DNA of 64,000 bases, taken from NCBI GenBank assembly GCA_011390515.1, contig JAABSJ010000005.1, positions 1-64,000 of the forward strand, read 5' to 3'. Position numbers and translations under genes: made by a program. The notes beneath the pieces are model-generated. The model was not told the origin of the DNA and did no database searches. It worked only from the letters and a program-made list of their open reading frames with translations. Shown here one piece after another: positions 23,946 through 33,211 of the stretch (its first letter is position 1; every line of letters starts with the position of its first letter). The stretch is from Oscillatoria sp. GTDB lineage: Bacteria > Cyanobacteriota > Cyanobacteriia > Cyanobacteriales > Laspinemataceae.

Positions 23946-26783
23946 TTACTCATCATCAAAGACCCATCCTTCTTCTTCCGGCAATGTTTTGTCAGGGTCT
24001 AGGGACAGGGTTTCGGAAAAATTGGGGGTAAATTTGGGCTGGATTGCCTCAGTATTGGAGGAATTTGTTGGGAGACTTGCTGGTAAATAAACGGTGAAGG
24101 TTGAACCCTCTCCGAGGTTACTTTCTACGAACAAATCTCCGCCCATGAGTTGACAGAAACTGCGGGCTACGGCTAATCCTAATCCAGTACCCGCAGTATG
24201 ATGGATATCAGAGGTATGGATTTCACTAAATGGCTCAAATAGCTCTTGAATTTGTTCGGGGGTGATGCCGATGCCGTTGTCTCGGACTCGAAATGCGATC
24301 CATTCTTCGGTGGTTTCTAGTCCAGGTTTACTGAATTTGGAGTCGGTATTTAATACCCGGAAATCTGGGGTATCTTCTCGGGTAATTTCTAAGGCGATCG
24401 CCCCGTTTTCGGTAAACTTGGTGGCATTATCTAATAAGTGCCACAATACCTGCTGGAGTTTATGCCGATCGCTGGATATGGTCCCCCATTCTGCATCCCC
24501 TCCCATCGTCAAGGTATTATTATTCGTAATCAGCTTATGTTCAATTTCCGCCATAATCATGGCGATCGCCTCACCCACCTCGAAGCACTCCACATCCAGT
24601 TGCATCCGACCCAACTCAATCTTAGAATAATCCAAAATATCATCGATCGCCACCAACAAATCTTTCCCCGCTTTATTAATCTGCTGCAAATCCCCAAAGA
24701 AAGCCCGATTGCTGACCCCTAACTCTTTCGCATCTTCCTGCAACAAATCGCTATAGCTAATAATCGTCGTTAACGGCGTCCGCAATTCATGGCTCATATT
24801 GGCAAAAAATGCACTTTTACCCAAATTCGCGGCTTCTGCAGTCGCTTTAGCTCTTTGCAATTCCGTTTCAACTCGTTTGGTTTCCGTAATATCCCGGGCA
24901 AAAATGCAATTGTATTCTTTCCCCTTAATTTGGAAATAATTAATGGTAATTTCTACTGGAAAACTGTGATTATCCTTGGTCCGATGATGACATTCCAAAC
25001 GGACGGACCCAAATTCTTTAATTTCCTCCCAGTATTCCGGCCAGACTTCTGCGGGTAAATCGGGGTTGATATCATGAACACTCAGGGACAGCAGTTCTTT
25101 GCGGGAGTAGTTCAACGTGATGCAAGCGGCATCATTGACGTAGAAAAAGCGGCCATTAGGAGTCAGCCAAAATACCGAATCCGCTGCATTATTGATGGAA
25201 AATTCCAACACATCGCGGGTTTCTTCCAGGAGGCTGCGAGTGCGAATTTCCCCTTGCAATTGGCCGATCGCCTCGGTTAAATCCTTAGTGCGTTCGGCAA
25301 CGCGGGTTTCCAGTTCCTCATTGGCTTTTTGGAGTGCAGCTTCAGCCGCTTTGCGATCGGTAATATCAAATCCGATAAAGACTGCCGCCTGTCCCTGCTG
25401 ATATTTGTGAGACACTACCAAAAAGTGCCGATTCACCCCGCGAACAGTCATTTCAATTTCGTGCTGTGCTTCTTTTGCCGGATTATCAAAAAATTCCGGG
25501 ACCAGGTGGTTAAATTTGGGCGACCCCTTTAAAAAGCCGATTTTTTTGCCGAGGAAAGTCTCGGGATTGGCGCTAAAAGTTTTCGCTAAGTAGCCATTGA
25601 CCCCCAGATAAACTAAATCAGAACTAAACCAAGAAATGCTCCCGGGAACGGCATCTAAAACCGCTTGGAGTTGGTCGTTGGCGGATTCGAGTTCGGTTTG
25701 AGTTTTGATGCGATCGTGGGTTTCTAAGGCTAGGGCAGTATAATCAGCAATGGAAGCCGCAAAGTTCCGTTCTCCTAATTTCCACCTCCGGGGGATGCCG
25801 CGATGTTCACAGCAAACAATCCCGACGATTTTGCCACTAATGCGAATGGGTGCATCTAATTTGGAGGTAATGCCGAGGGGAATGAGGTAGGTATCGGCTA
25901 AATCTCGGGTTCTGGAATCGGTGATGGCATGATCGACGGAAATGGCACGTTCGGTTTCTAACGCTTGGAAGTATTGAGGATAGGGATCAGTCAGCAGCAT
26001 ACTGCCGGAGGTATGGAGGCGATCGGTGCGTTCGTAGAGATTGATACAGGTAATCTCAGTCTGGTGATTATCGTACAACCAGACTCCCACTCGTTCTACG
26101 GCGAGGGTATTGGCGGCAGCTTCGGTAATTTCAGCGATCGCCGCTTCTAAATTCCCCTCATTTTGGGTTTTGCTGCGTGCGAGTTCGACGAGAATCTGAC
26201 TTTGGCGACGCAAATCGCTTTCATCCGATCGCGATCGTCGGTGGGAATTCCTGGATACTTGGGGAGTGAACTGATGTAAGGGTTCTCCATTCCCTGGGGT
26301 CCTCCCTGTGGTTTCTCTCAACAGCAGCAACCCACCGATTTCACCCGTCTCGGTTTTCCAGGGATGCACCTCCCACTTGACTCGGAATGGGCGATCGCCA
26401 TCTGAACCCAACTCTTCTTCCCAGGATTGTACTCCCCCTGCCAAACAAACCGCTTGTACCTCTTTCCAGGATTCGAGGGAGAGGACTAAGTTTCTACTTC
26501 CTGCTTCCTCTGGGTTGTCGGTTGTCCGTTGGGTTGCGGTAAACCGAGGCAGGATTTCATAATGAGAACGACCTAGAATCGACTCAACGGGGAGAGTCGG
26601 AGTCTGGGTTGCTGCTGAGTCTGGGGAGTATCCCTGGCGATCGCGATCGTCGAAACCGCAATCTCGCAACCATTGGCGACTGGCAAACAAGTATCGCATC
26701 TGGCGATCGACCATCGCTATTGCCTGGGGAGTCTGTTCCAAAAATATCTTGAGCAGGTCGAAATTCTCTGGGGAGTACAACAT
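23946..26783 (-). CDS. PAS/GAF sensor histidine kinase
   Basis: A 945-residue soluble kinase. Domains: N-terminal PAS (about 10-160, EQTPQAIAMVDRQMRYLFAS), GAF (about 200-365), PAS (about 370-485), coiled coil (about 485-520), PAS-PAC (about 525-640), HisKA with H665 in NMSHELRTPL, and HATPase_c (about 755-905) with N box HLLDNATKF, G1 RDNGIGI, F box LFEPFSEI and G2 GTGLGLAVA. A 40-residue tail ends in acidic EEEGWVFDDE. There is no receiver domain, and no response-regulator gene is adjacent, so the partner is unknown. An inverted copy of a family D repeat lies just upstream. Confidence 0.95.
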   Translation of the reverse strand: MLYSPENFDLLKIFLEQTPQAIAMVDRQMRYLFASRQWLRDCGFDDRDRQGYSPDSAATQTPTLPVESILGRSHYEILPRFTATQRTTDNPEEAGSRNLVLSLESWKEVQAVCLAGGVQSWEEELGSDGDRPFRVKWEVHPWKTETGEIGGLLLLRETTGRTPGNGEPLHQFTPQVSRNSHRRSRSDESDLRRQSQILVELARSKTQNEGNLEAAIAEITEAAANTLAVERVGVWLYDNHQTEITCINLYERTDRLHTSGSMLLTDPYPQYFQALETERAISVDHAITDSRTRDLADTYLIPLGITSKLDAPIRISGKIVGIVCCEHRGIPRRWKLGERNFAASIADYTALALETHDRIKTQTELESANDQLQAVLDAVPGSISWFSSDLVYLGVNGYLAKTFSANPETFLGKKIGFLKGSPKFNHLVPEFFDNPAKEAQHEIEMTVRGVNRHFLVVSHKYQQGQAAVFIGFDITDRKAAEAALQKANEELETRVAERTKDLTEAIGQLQGEIRTRSLLEETRDVLEFSINNAADSVFWLTPNGRFFYVNDAACITLNYSRKELLSLSVHDINPDLPAEVWPEYWEEIKEFGSVRLECHHRTKDNHSFPVEITINYFQIKGKEYNCIFARDITETKRVETELQRAKATAEAANLGKSAFFANMSHELRTPLTTIISYSDLLQEDAKELGVSNRAFFGDLQQINKAGKDLLVAIDDILDYSKIELGRMQLDVECFEVGEAIAMIMAEIEHKLITNNNTLTMGGDAEWGTISSDRHKLQQVLWHLLDNATKFTENGAIALEITREDTPDFRVLNTDSKFSKPGLETTEEWIAFRVRDNGIGITPEQIQELFEPFSEIHTSDIHHTAGTGLGLAVARSFCQLMGGDLFVESNLGEGSTFTVYLPASLPTNSSNTEAIQPKFTPNFSETLSLDPDKTLPEEEGWVFDDE

Positions 26784-27499
26784 GAGGAAAGCTCCAACAA
26801 GTCGGCTATAAGGTTAAAGGAGCGATGAGGTACAGGCAATAGCTTGATTGTTAGGGTATGCCAACAAATAAATCCTCCAAATTTGATGCAATCGCACCTA
26901 ACAAGACTCTATTTAGCCCGCGCAGGCGGGCTTCGTCTGTGTAGCCCCACCCTTGAGGGTGCGGGTTGTTTGGATATTTTATTTTTTGGAGTTCCCTTAG
27001 CTACAGTGTTCAGCACCTGGAAATTAGGGCAGTTTTTCTGAGCTTCTGAGTCTGAGGAAAGCTGCACCTATTTTTGTTTTAGCAAGTTCTGGGGATTTTT
27101 ACATCTTTCGCCTCTTTACGGGTCCCTGGGTCAATGGGTGGGAGGGACCCACTTGCACCCTGGGGTTCATGGGAGCATCTGAAGTAAAAGGTCGCCCTCA
27201 CCCTAAATCCCTCTCCCTTTCAGGGGAGAGGGACTTTGAATCCGGCTCCCCTTCTCCCATTTTGGGAGAAGGGGTTGGGGGATGAGGGCCAACTGTCCAA
27301 ATTGAGATGCTCCCGGGTTCATGGCAGTTTGGATGCTAAACGGACCGGATTTGCGATCGGGGTTACAATAAAAACGTTACAGAACGCTACAGAATGGGTC
27401 CCTAACGTTAAGCTTTGTTGCAAAGCTAGACGTTTTGTAGAAGTAATGGTAACTTTTATTGGTATTGGACTTGACGCGAGTTGAGGTAAGGAGAACACT
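26784..27499. other. 0.7-kb intergenic region with repeat fragments
   Basis: It contains a partial family D repeat (26912-26969), a family C-like end (TTTTTTGGAGTTCCCTTAG at 26982-27001), a CCTCTCCCTTTCAGGGGAGAGGGA hairpin with TTCTCCCATTTTGGGAGAA next to it (about 27205-27270), and, close to the next gene, an AACGTTA/TAACGTT inverted repeat (27373-27409) followed by the small hairpin GCTTTGTTGCAAAGC (27412-27426). The last two may belong to the leader of the 27500 gene. Confidence 0.6.
26912..26969. repeat. family D fragment (copy 4)
   Basis: TTTAGCCCGCGCAGGCGGGCTTCGT, then GTAGCCCCACCCTTGAGGGTGCGGG, the central two stems of the family D element, without either terminal ATACC arm. It is probably a decayed copy. 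Confidence 0.65.
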
Positions 27500-27706
27500 T
27501 TGGCTAACAATCTGAATCAACACCACTCTGCTATCGTTCGTGAAGATATCAGTGAGTATGTGGCACAGCTACAGCTTCACATGACGTTACAAGCGCGGAA
27601 TTTAGTCCCGACGCTGACTCATCAAACCGCTGGCGATAGTCGAGAACAGTTGTTACAGCAAACTCAAGCTTACTTTGAAAAGCAGGTTTCGCGACAACCT
27701 CTCTAG
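27500..27706 (+). CDS. small conserved-looking cyanobacterial protein
   Basis: Sixty-eight residues starting at a TTG codon, reading MANNLNQHHSAIVRED, then EYVAQLQLHMTLQARNLVPTLT and a Gln-rich helical tail. The start is supported by AAGGAG seven bases upstream. It is predicted to be all alpha-helical and cytoplasmic. I do not recognise a named family. Upstream hairpins at 27373-27426 could influence its expression. Confidence 0.65.
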   Translation: MANNLNQHHSAIVREDISEYVAQLQLHMTLQARNLVPTLTHQTAGDSREQLLQQTQAYFEKQVSRQPL

Positions 27707-28050
27707 CTTCAATCCTAGGCTCGTCACGGATTTGTGGTTAAATTTTTTCTAATTTTTTAACAATTGGGGCTTAAATGCTCTGATTGGTGTTGGGGAGGGT
27801 GCGCTGGCAAGGCGATCGCCCTTTCTCTATCCACTTCTATCAACTGGCCGATTCCCGCCTGGAACTGAACGGATTTATTAAATCATTAAAAAGATTTCCG
27901 TTTCTAGCTCAGAATCGGAAATCTTAAATTTTTCTATTTAATTTAGACCCGAATGCGATCGCCCAATTCCTGTTTCCCGTTAAAACTTTAATGCTCACGA
28001 GTGACTGCATCCTCAGTTCTATCAAGTCTCATTCTGGTTGGTCCTCCAAT
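27707..28050. other. intergenic region, nothing identified
   Basis: A 344-base AT-rich gap between convergent small genes. GATTTCCG occurs in inverted pairs (about 27893-27915) and may form a weak hairpin, AAGATTTCCGTTTC with GGAAATCTT. No ORF is supported. Confidence 0.4.
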
Positions 28051-28266
28051 TTAGAGATTTCCGTCGATCACCGTTCGGTTGTCCAGCCAATCAAAGATGC
28101 GCTCAAGCTGTTCTAGGGAAACTAACCCATACTGCCAGAGAATCATCGGTAAAGGACCGAGGTTCTGTTCTCCATGCCGGAGGGCCATATCGATGGAGGA
28201 AGGCGACAGCGCCAAGTCCTCTTGTAAAAATTTCACCAAATGTCCGTAATTGTTAGAGAGTTTCAC
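28051..28266 (-). CDS. DUF2949 family protein
   Basis: A 71-residue protein beginning at GTG, with LVKFLQEDLALSPSSIDMALRHGEQ, then LPMILWQYGLVSLEQLERIFDWLD, the DUF2949 signature found throughout cyanobacteria. It is small, helical and of unknown function. The GTG is the first codon compatible with the family; only a T-rich stretch and no clear ribosome site precede it. It stands alone. Confidence 0.88.
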   Translation of the reverse strand: MKLSNNYGHLVKFLQEDLALSPSSIDMALRHGEQNLGPLPMILWQYGLVSLEQLERIFDWLDNRTVIDGNL

Positions 28267-29199
28267 AACTTTTTTTTCACCCTTTTGTTTTGTTATTGAT
28301 TCAAATTATTCGGTGTCAATCCCTAGACTACCTCTACCCCCAGGCAGGGAAAATAGCAGGTTCTAAGGTAGATTTCTTAATCCGAATTTTGATTAGCCCA
28401 GGACTCACGTTTCTAGGGTCGTGCCTGTGGCGATTGTTCGGGCATCTGGGTAGATGGATCGAGCTTCGGGTGCAAAATACAGGATTCCCCCAAGCTGCGA
28501 TACAGCTCAGTACGAATGGACGGAAACCGGATTGGTAAATACTCGTTGATGCGGTTAACGGCGAGTTTCAATTCAACGGGTTACGCTGAGGATGACTCGG
28601 GGTTTTCTTTCTCTGAGTTCAATCAATCGATACTATCCATTCCCACCGACCAGAACGGCGCTGGATTTTGACCAGAGATAGCAGCCAATGGTTTGTTTCA
28701 AGACTCAACCGCTCTGCTTCCTGCAACAGCGATCGCCGCTGTCACTAGGGTGCAGGCGAATTTTTATCACGCCCCACTCCGACTTGAAGACGAGCTATCG
28801 ATTGACTTGACGCGAACCCCACTGGGGACGGGTTGAAGTTTGGCCAACAGCGATCGCCTCTCCACCGCTTTTGGCTTAGTTGTAAAAGCGGTTTAATAAA
28901 GATAGCACGCTCCTTTGGTTTTGACTAGGCTCTGAGGATAGAAAAAACTAAATACATTGTAAAGTTTTTTATCACCCAGAGCAAAACAAAACCCTGGGGG
29001 GGTTCCCGACTTTTTTGGCCGATGCCAGGGGAGGACCCCACCCTAACCCTCCCCTTGCCAAGGGGAGGGGACCATCAGGTGCAGTTAGAGGGGTTCGGGG
29101 CCTCATGAGGTACAGATATTTAGAGATGGATCAGGCCCGGGTTTCCGTTAGTTTACCCCCCAGGGGGCGACAACTGTTACGGGTTATCGCCCCAGAAGC
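28267..29199. other. 0.9-kb region without a supportable gene
   Basis: One 82-codon plus-strand frame (28290-28538) has no family features. At 29035-29090 there is a CCCTAACCCTCCCCTTGCCAAGGGGAGGGG hairpin of the type common in cyanobacterial intergenic DNA. The VIT/VWA gene ends at the right edge. Confidence 0.45.
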
Positions 29200-31794
29200 C
29201 TAGGCGGAAATCCGCACCCGCAGCAGTACCGTGGTGGAGAGGGAATGGACCCCTCGCCAGGTAAACAGCCATCGCCGAATGACCTCAATCAGCCCTGGAG
29301 CAACCACAGAAGACTGCTCATCATCTAGAATCACCTGTTTCACTTGTCCGTTAGTAATCCGCAACTCCCAAACCAGTTCCCCACTCACCCGACGACGAGG
29401 AAGCCGCAGCCCTTGTAGATGTTGGGTCAGTTGGGCGATCGCCTCCGCCTCTAATCCCGTCACACTCACAATCTCTAACCGCTGTGGCGGCATTGCAGGT
29501 TTTGGCGCTTGAAAGCTGACTTTACGAGATGCTAAAGGGGACTCCAATTGAGGACGGACCTCAAATTTGGGGGCCGATGAAGATTCATTTTCGGCCTCAT
29601 CCGCACTCTCAAGGGAGAAGAATTCCAGATCGTCATCATCCTCAAAATCCGCATAAAAATCAGCATCCCCACTATCCGAGGATTCTTCCGGCATCTGGGA
29701 TGGCATCTTTTCTACAGACCGTTGTAGCATCCAGGGGGGAAGCTGCGGTGCGTACATCCGGCGTGGCTCCTCTTGATCTTCAGCAGATTGGTCATCTGCT
29801 CGCTCATTGGCTAAATTGACATCTAAGGACGGACGGGATGCCTTCCGGCGTCCAGGAGACATCGCACGGGCGAACTGCGGGGGGGATGGCGCATAACGGG
29901 CACCCATCGCCCCAAAAACGCCCTCAGCGTTAACGTCTTCTGGCATTTCCACGGGTACTTGCACCGAAACCAACCCCTCGGGATGCTCCACGCGCACCTC
30001 CTCGCTCACGGCAACAAAGGCTGTATATTGACAGAGCAATTGATAGGCGATCGCCGTCTTAGTGACTGCTTCAACGCCAGACTTCCTTTCCCCACTCACC
30101 ATCTGATTCATCAACGCCTTAATCCGGGCTCGTCCCCACAATTGAGCCACTGCCGGATTTCCCCCGGGCTGAAAATCTACCTCAAAGCGTTGCTGATAGG
30201 GGACTCCTCCTGCTGCGATTCCCGAAACCTGCAAGGTGCCCGAAACCGCATCGACTTTGCGTCCAAATAACACCAGGGGTTGTTCGGCAAATAAATCTGG
30301 TGCGATCGCCGGATAAATCACCGGAGACTCGCCTTCACCTTCCCAAGTCACCTGAATATTTGCCAACACCGGATTATTAATTTGTCGGAAGAAGCGTTCC
30401 ACCGTTTCATCCGGCGCTTCATCATGACGAATCACCCGACAAATTCCTCGTCCGAGTTCAGCAATCCGATTGAGTAAAAACCGATTCACCGAACTCCCGG
30501 CACCAAAACTATAGAGACGGTTTCCCGGTTTGAGATGGCGCTGCACCTCGGCTAGAATTTGATTTTCATTGCCAATATATCCATCAGTTAACAGCACAAT
30601 ACTCCGCAACCGTCCCGGATCCGTCACCGGGAAATTTAACACCGTTTGAATGCCCGATAACATTTCGGTGCCCCCGCCTGCCGTTAACTGATTAATATAG
30701 GAAATTGCCCGGGCTTGATTTTGGGGGGTATTTGGAAGCGGAACCGGAGAGAGTTGCTGGGTTGTATTGGCAAAATTGATAATACTAAAGGTATCATTCG
30801 GGTTCAAACCCAGAATAAACCGATGCATTAGGGCTTGACATTGGCGCAAGGGATGACCCATTTGAGACCCAGACGTATCTATCAAAAAGACAACATCTTT
30901 CGGGACAATTTTTTCTGGGGTATATTCTATTGCCGGGATGAGATACAGGGCAAAATGTCCCCCTTGGTCATGCTGTTGAGATAATACGGTCGATTGAGTG
31001 GTTTCTGACGCCACTTGATAGCGGAGGATAAAGTCTTTATTGGGAATCGTATCACTGCCGACTAAACCCACGCGCACTCGTTGTCCATACTGGGCAATAT
31101 GCAGTTGATGAGAGGGCGATCGCACCCATTGAATGTTCACTCCCGCATCAATTTCCACCGTCATATTGATATCATGACCGGACCGAGTTCCCGTCGGTAA
31201 AATAGGCGCATTTAACCGAGAGGCATCGGGAACTAAATTTGTATCTTGATTCTGAGACATCGGTCCGGGTGCAGACCCTGAACCCACCGCATTTTCCCCA
31301 ATGGGAGTACCGGGGATATAGCGCGGACCGACCACCATTGGAAAGACAAACTCATAATTTCCCCCCTCAAATTGCAGACTCGCCGAATAGCGAATAATCA
31401 CATCAATTTGCTCACCGGGTTGGATGTTAGCCAGGGATTGAGTGAAGATATTATCTCGTTCTTGTTCTAGGAGTCCAGCAGTGCGGCCCTGTTGTTTTGC
31501 TTGCTGGTAAATTCGTTGCGCTTCTTCTCGTTGTTTGATGTGACCTTTTATCGTGCGATCGCCAATTTTAATTAACATCTCATCCACCGCCGCTTCGTCC
31601 GGCAATGGGAAAATATAGACCGCTTCTAAGGTGGTAGTAAAGGGATTTTCAAAGGTTTGGGTCACTTCCACCCGGGACAGATTTCCGGCAACTTGAGCGC
31701 TGACTTCCGTATGTTTGAGGGGAAAGGCAATTTGCTGGGAGTCAGGGGTTTGAACATATAAACCAGCCGGTTGGCGATCGAGCATCTGAGACAT
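29200..31794 (-). CDS. VIT and von Willebrand factor A domain protein
   Basis: An 864-residue protein with an N-terminal VIT domain (about 8-135; LSRVEVTQTFENP, EAVYIFPLPDEAAVDEM, RTAGLLEQERDNIFTQ) and a VWA domain (about 290-470). The metal-ion adhesion site is intact: DTSGS near 304-308, the Thr in AGGGTEML and the Asp in LLTDGYIG. A beta-rich middle region follows. A disordered acidic stretch (about 690-740, ADFEDDDDLEFF) precedes a C-terminal domain of about 100 residues with GLEAEAIAQLTQHL. There is no signal peptide. The ATG at 31794 is chosen because GGAGG lies eight bases upstream. Such proteins form metal-dependent protein contacts; the partner is unknown. It is monocistronic. Confidence 0.9.
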   Translation of the reverse strand: MSQMLDRQPAGLYVQTPDSQQIAFPLKHTEVSAQVAGNLSRVEVTQTFENPFTTTLEAVYIFPLPDEAAVDEMLIKIGDRTIKGHIKQREEAQRIYQQAKQQGRTAGLLEQERDNIFTQSLANIQPGEQIDVIIRYSASLQFEGGNYEFVFPMVVGPRYIPGTPIGENAVGSGSAPGPMSQNQDTNLVPDASRLNAPILPTGTRSGHDINMTVEIDAGVNIQWVRSPSHQLHIAQYGQRVRVGLVGSDTIPNKDFILRYQVASETTQSTVLSQQHDQGGHFALYLIPAIEYTPEKIVPKDVVFLIDTSGSQMGHPLRQCQALMHRFILGLNPNDTFSIINFANTTQQLSPVPLPNTPQNQARAISYINQLTAGGGTEMLSGIQTVLNFPVTDPGRLRSIVLLTDGYIGNENQILAEVQRHLKPGNRLYSFGAGSSVNRFLLNRIAELGRGICRVIRHDEAPDETVERFFRQINNPVLANIQVTWEGEGESPVIYPAIAPDLFAEQPLVLFGRKVDAVSGTLQVSGIAAGGVPYQQRFEVDFQPGGNPAVAQLWGRARIKALMNQMVSGERKSGVEAVTKTAIAYQLLCQYTAFVAVSEEVRVEHPEGLVSVQVPVEMPEDVNAEGVFGAMGARYAPSPPQFARAMSPGRRKASRPSLDVNLANERADDQSAEDQEEPRRMYAPQLPPWMLQRSVEKMPSQMPEESSDSGDADFYADFEDDDDLEFFSLESADEAENESSSAPKFEVRPQLESPLASRKVSFQAPKPAMPPQRLEIVSVTGLEAEAIAQLTQHLQGLRLPRRRVSGELVWELRITNGQVKQVILDDEQSSVVAPGLIEVIRRWLFTWRGVHSLSTTVLLRVRISA

Positions 31795-32146
31795 AAGATT
31801 GGCCTCCATTTCTGTGCTGTCTTCACTGTAAGCGGGTTCACCCGAGGAAAGTGCTCAGTTTTGTGCTCAGTTTTGTGCTCAGTTCAGTGTTCAGTCCCAG
31901 GTTCAGGGGTGGAGGGTAGGGGCTAGAGTAGTTGTCGGCTCACCGGGATGGTAAACTCAAAGGTATTAAATTTTACCAGGTTTTAGCTTGAAGGACAAAA
32001 CTTGTCAGCCAGGGTGATGCAGGAATGAGCGAAAATGTTATAATGACCCTTAAAATCAAAACAAGATTACAGAATTAAAATGCTGATTGCCTTGAAATAA
32101 CAAACATTTCAATAAAAAATTAACCAATTAATTGGAGGTTGATTCA
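31795..32146. other. promoter region between divergent genes, with short direct repeats
   Basis: This separates the VIT/VWA gene from the ParA-like gene. At 31851-31905 there is a degenerate tandem repeat, GTGCTCAGTTTT three times and then related GTTCAGT units. From about 32040 the sequence becomes clearly AT-rich, continuing into the ParA-like gene, which fits a horizontally acquired segment. GGAGG at 32134-32138 is the ribosome site for the ATG at 32147. Confidence 0.6.
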
Positions 32147-33211
32147 ATGGTTCAAAAAATTGCCTTGTTTAATCACAAAGGCGGAGTCAGCACAACAACT
32201 ACGACCTTTAACCTCGGTTGGATGCTGGCATCAAAAGGTAAAAGAGTGATCATGGTTGATGCTGATCCACAATGTAATCTTACCGAAATGGCATTAGGGG
32301 AAAACCCCGAAGATGATGAAGCGAGAATCGAAAGAATTTATCAGACCTACTCTAATATAAAAACAGGTTTAGCACCGGCCTTTGAATCCCAGCCTAAAGC
32401 CATTGAAGCGGTAGACTGTATTCCCATCAAGGGCCAAGAGAGATTATTTTTACTACCGGGTCATGTTGGGCTTGCTGAATATGAAGCAACTCTAGGGATT
32501 GCTCAGGAACTCAGGGGGTCAATTTATTCCCTCAGAAATTTACCCGGTGCTATTACCGATTTCCTAGAGAAAACAGCGGAAAAGTTTGAGGCTGATTATA
32601 TTTTAATTGATATGGGTCCTAGCTTGGGTGCAATCAATCAAAATATCCTGATGACTAGCGATTTTTTCATTGTGCCAACTAGGGCTGATTTTTTTTCAAT
32701 CATGGCACTTGACTCTCTGGCGAAAGTCTTACCGAAATGGTACGCTTGGGCTACTAGAGCAAATTCGCTGCAACTCTTGAAAGATGCGATTTATCCATTC
32801 CCCGAGGTCAAGCTTAAGTTTTTAGGGATTATTGTTCAGAATGTGGTGAGAATTAATGGGAGAGAAACAGCAGCATTTAAAGCTTTGATACAAAAAATAG
32901 AGCAAGTTGTTAGCTCTCAATTAATTCCTATGTTAAAAGCTCATAATATGCTGTTGCCAGAGCAGGAGTATTTTAATCAAAAAATCAAGGATAACTTTTG
33001 CTTAACTAAAATATCGGATTTTCATAACTTGATTGACAAATCTCAACAGTATCAAGTGCCAGTTTATGAGTTAACCCCTCAGCAATTAGGTTCCACCAAA
33101 GTAGGGCTAGAAAATAATCAGAAAAAGCAGGAGGATTTTAGAGATACATTTTCGGATTTAGCCGATAAAATTATAGGACTAACTTCTACGGCTTATGCAG
33201 TCAGCGCTTGA
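32147..33211 (+). CDS. ParA-like ATPase with altered Walker A, partner of a HEPN protein
   Basis: A 354-residue SIMIBI-class ParA/Soj-like protein. The deviant Walker A region reads NHKGGVSTTTTTFNLG: the signature lysine K11 is kept, but the P-loop position usually occupied by the second lysine (KGGVSKTTT in relatives known to me) is T16. The A' motif VDADPQCNLT (about 38-47) and Walker B ILIDMGPSLG are normal. The C-terminal third lacks any obvious DNA-binding domain. ATG with GGAGG eight bases upstream is preferred to an upstream TTG. Its last 17 bases overlap the next gene. Base composition is more AT-rich than the neighbours. It is not next to parB or an origin, so chromosome partitioning is unlikely; a sensor or regulator in a defence pair is inferred. 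Confidence 0.8.
   Translation: MVQKIALFNHKGGVSTTTTTFNLGWMLASKGKRVIMVDADPQCNLTEMALGENPEDDEARIERIYQTYSNIKTGLAPAFESQPKAIEAVDCIPIKGQERLFLLPGHVGLAEYEATLGIAQELRGSIYSLRNLPGAITDFLEKTAEKFEADYILIDMGPSLGAINQNILMTSDFFIVPTRADFFSIMALDSLAKVLPKWYAWATRANSLQLLKDAIYPFPEVKLKFLGIIVQNVVRINGRETAAFKALIQKIEQVVSSQLIPMLKAHNMLLPEQEYFNQKIKDNFCLTKISDFHNLIDKSQQYQVPVYELTPQQLGSTKVGLENNQKKQEDFRDTFSDLADKIIGLTSTAYAVSA

Noticed and set aside
28290-28538. 82-codon plus-strand frame
   Set aside because: No ribosome site, no motif, lies in an otherwise non-coding region.
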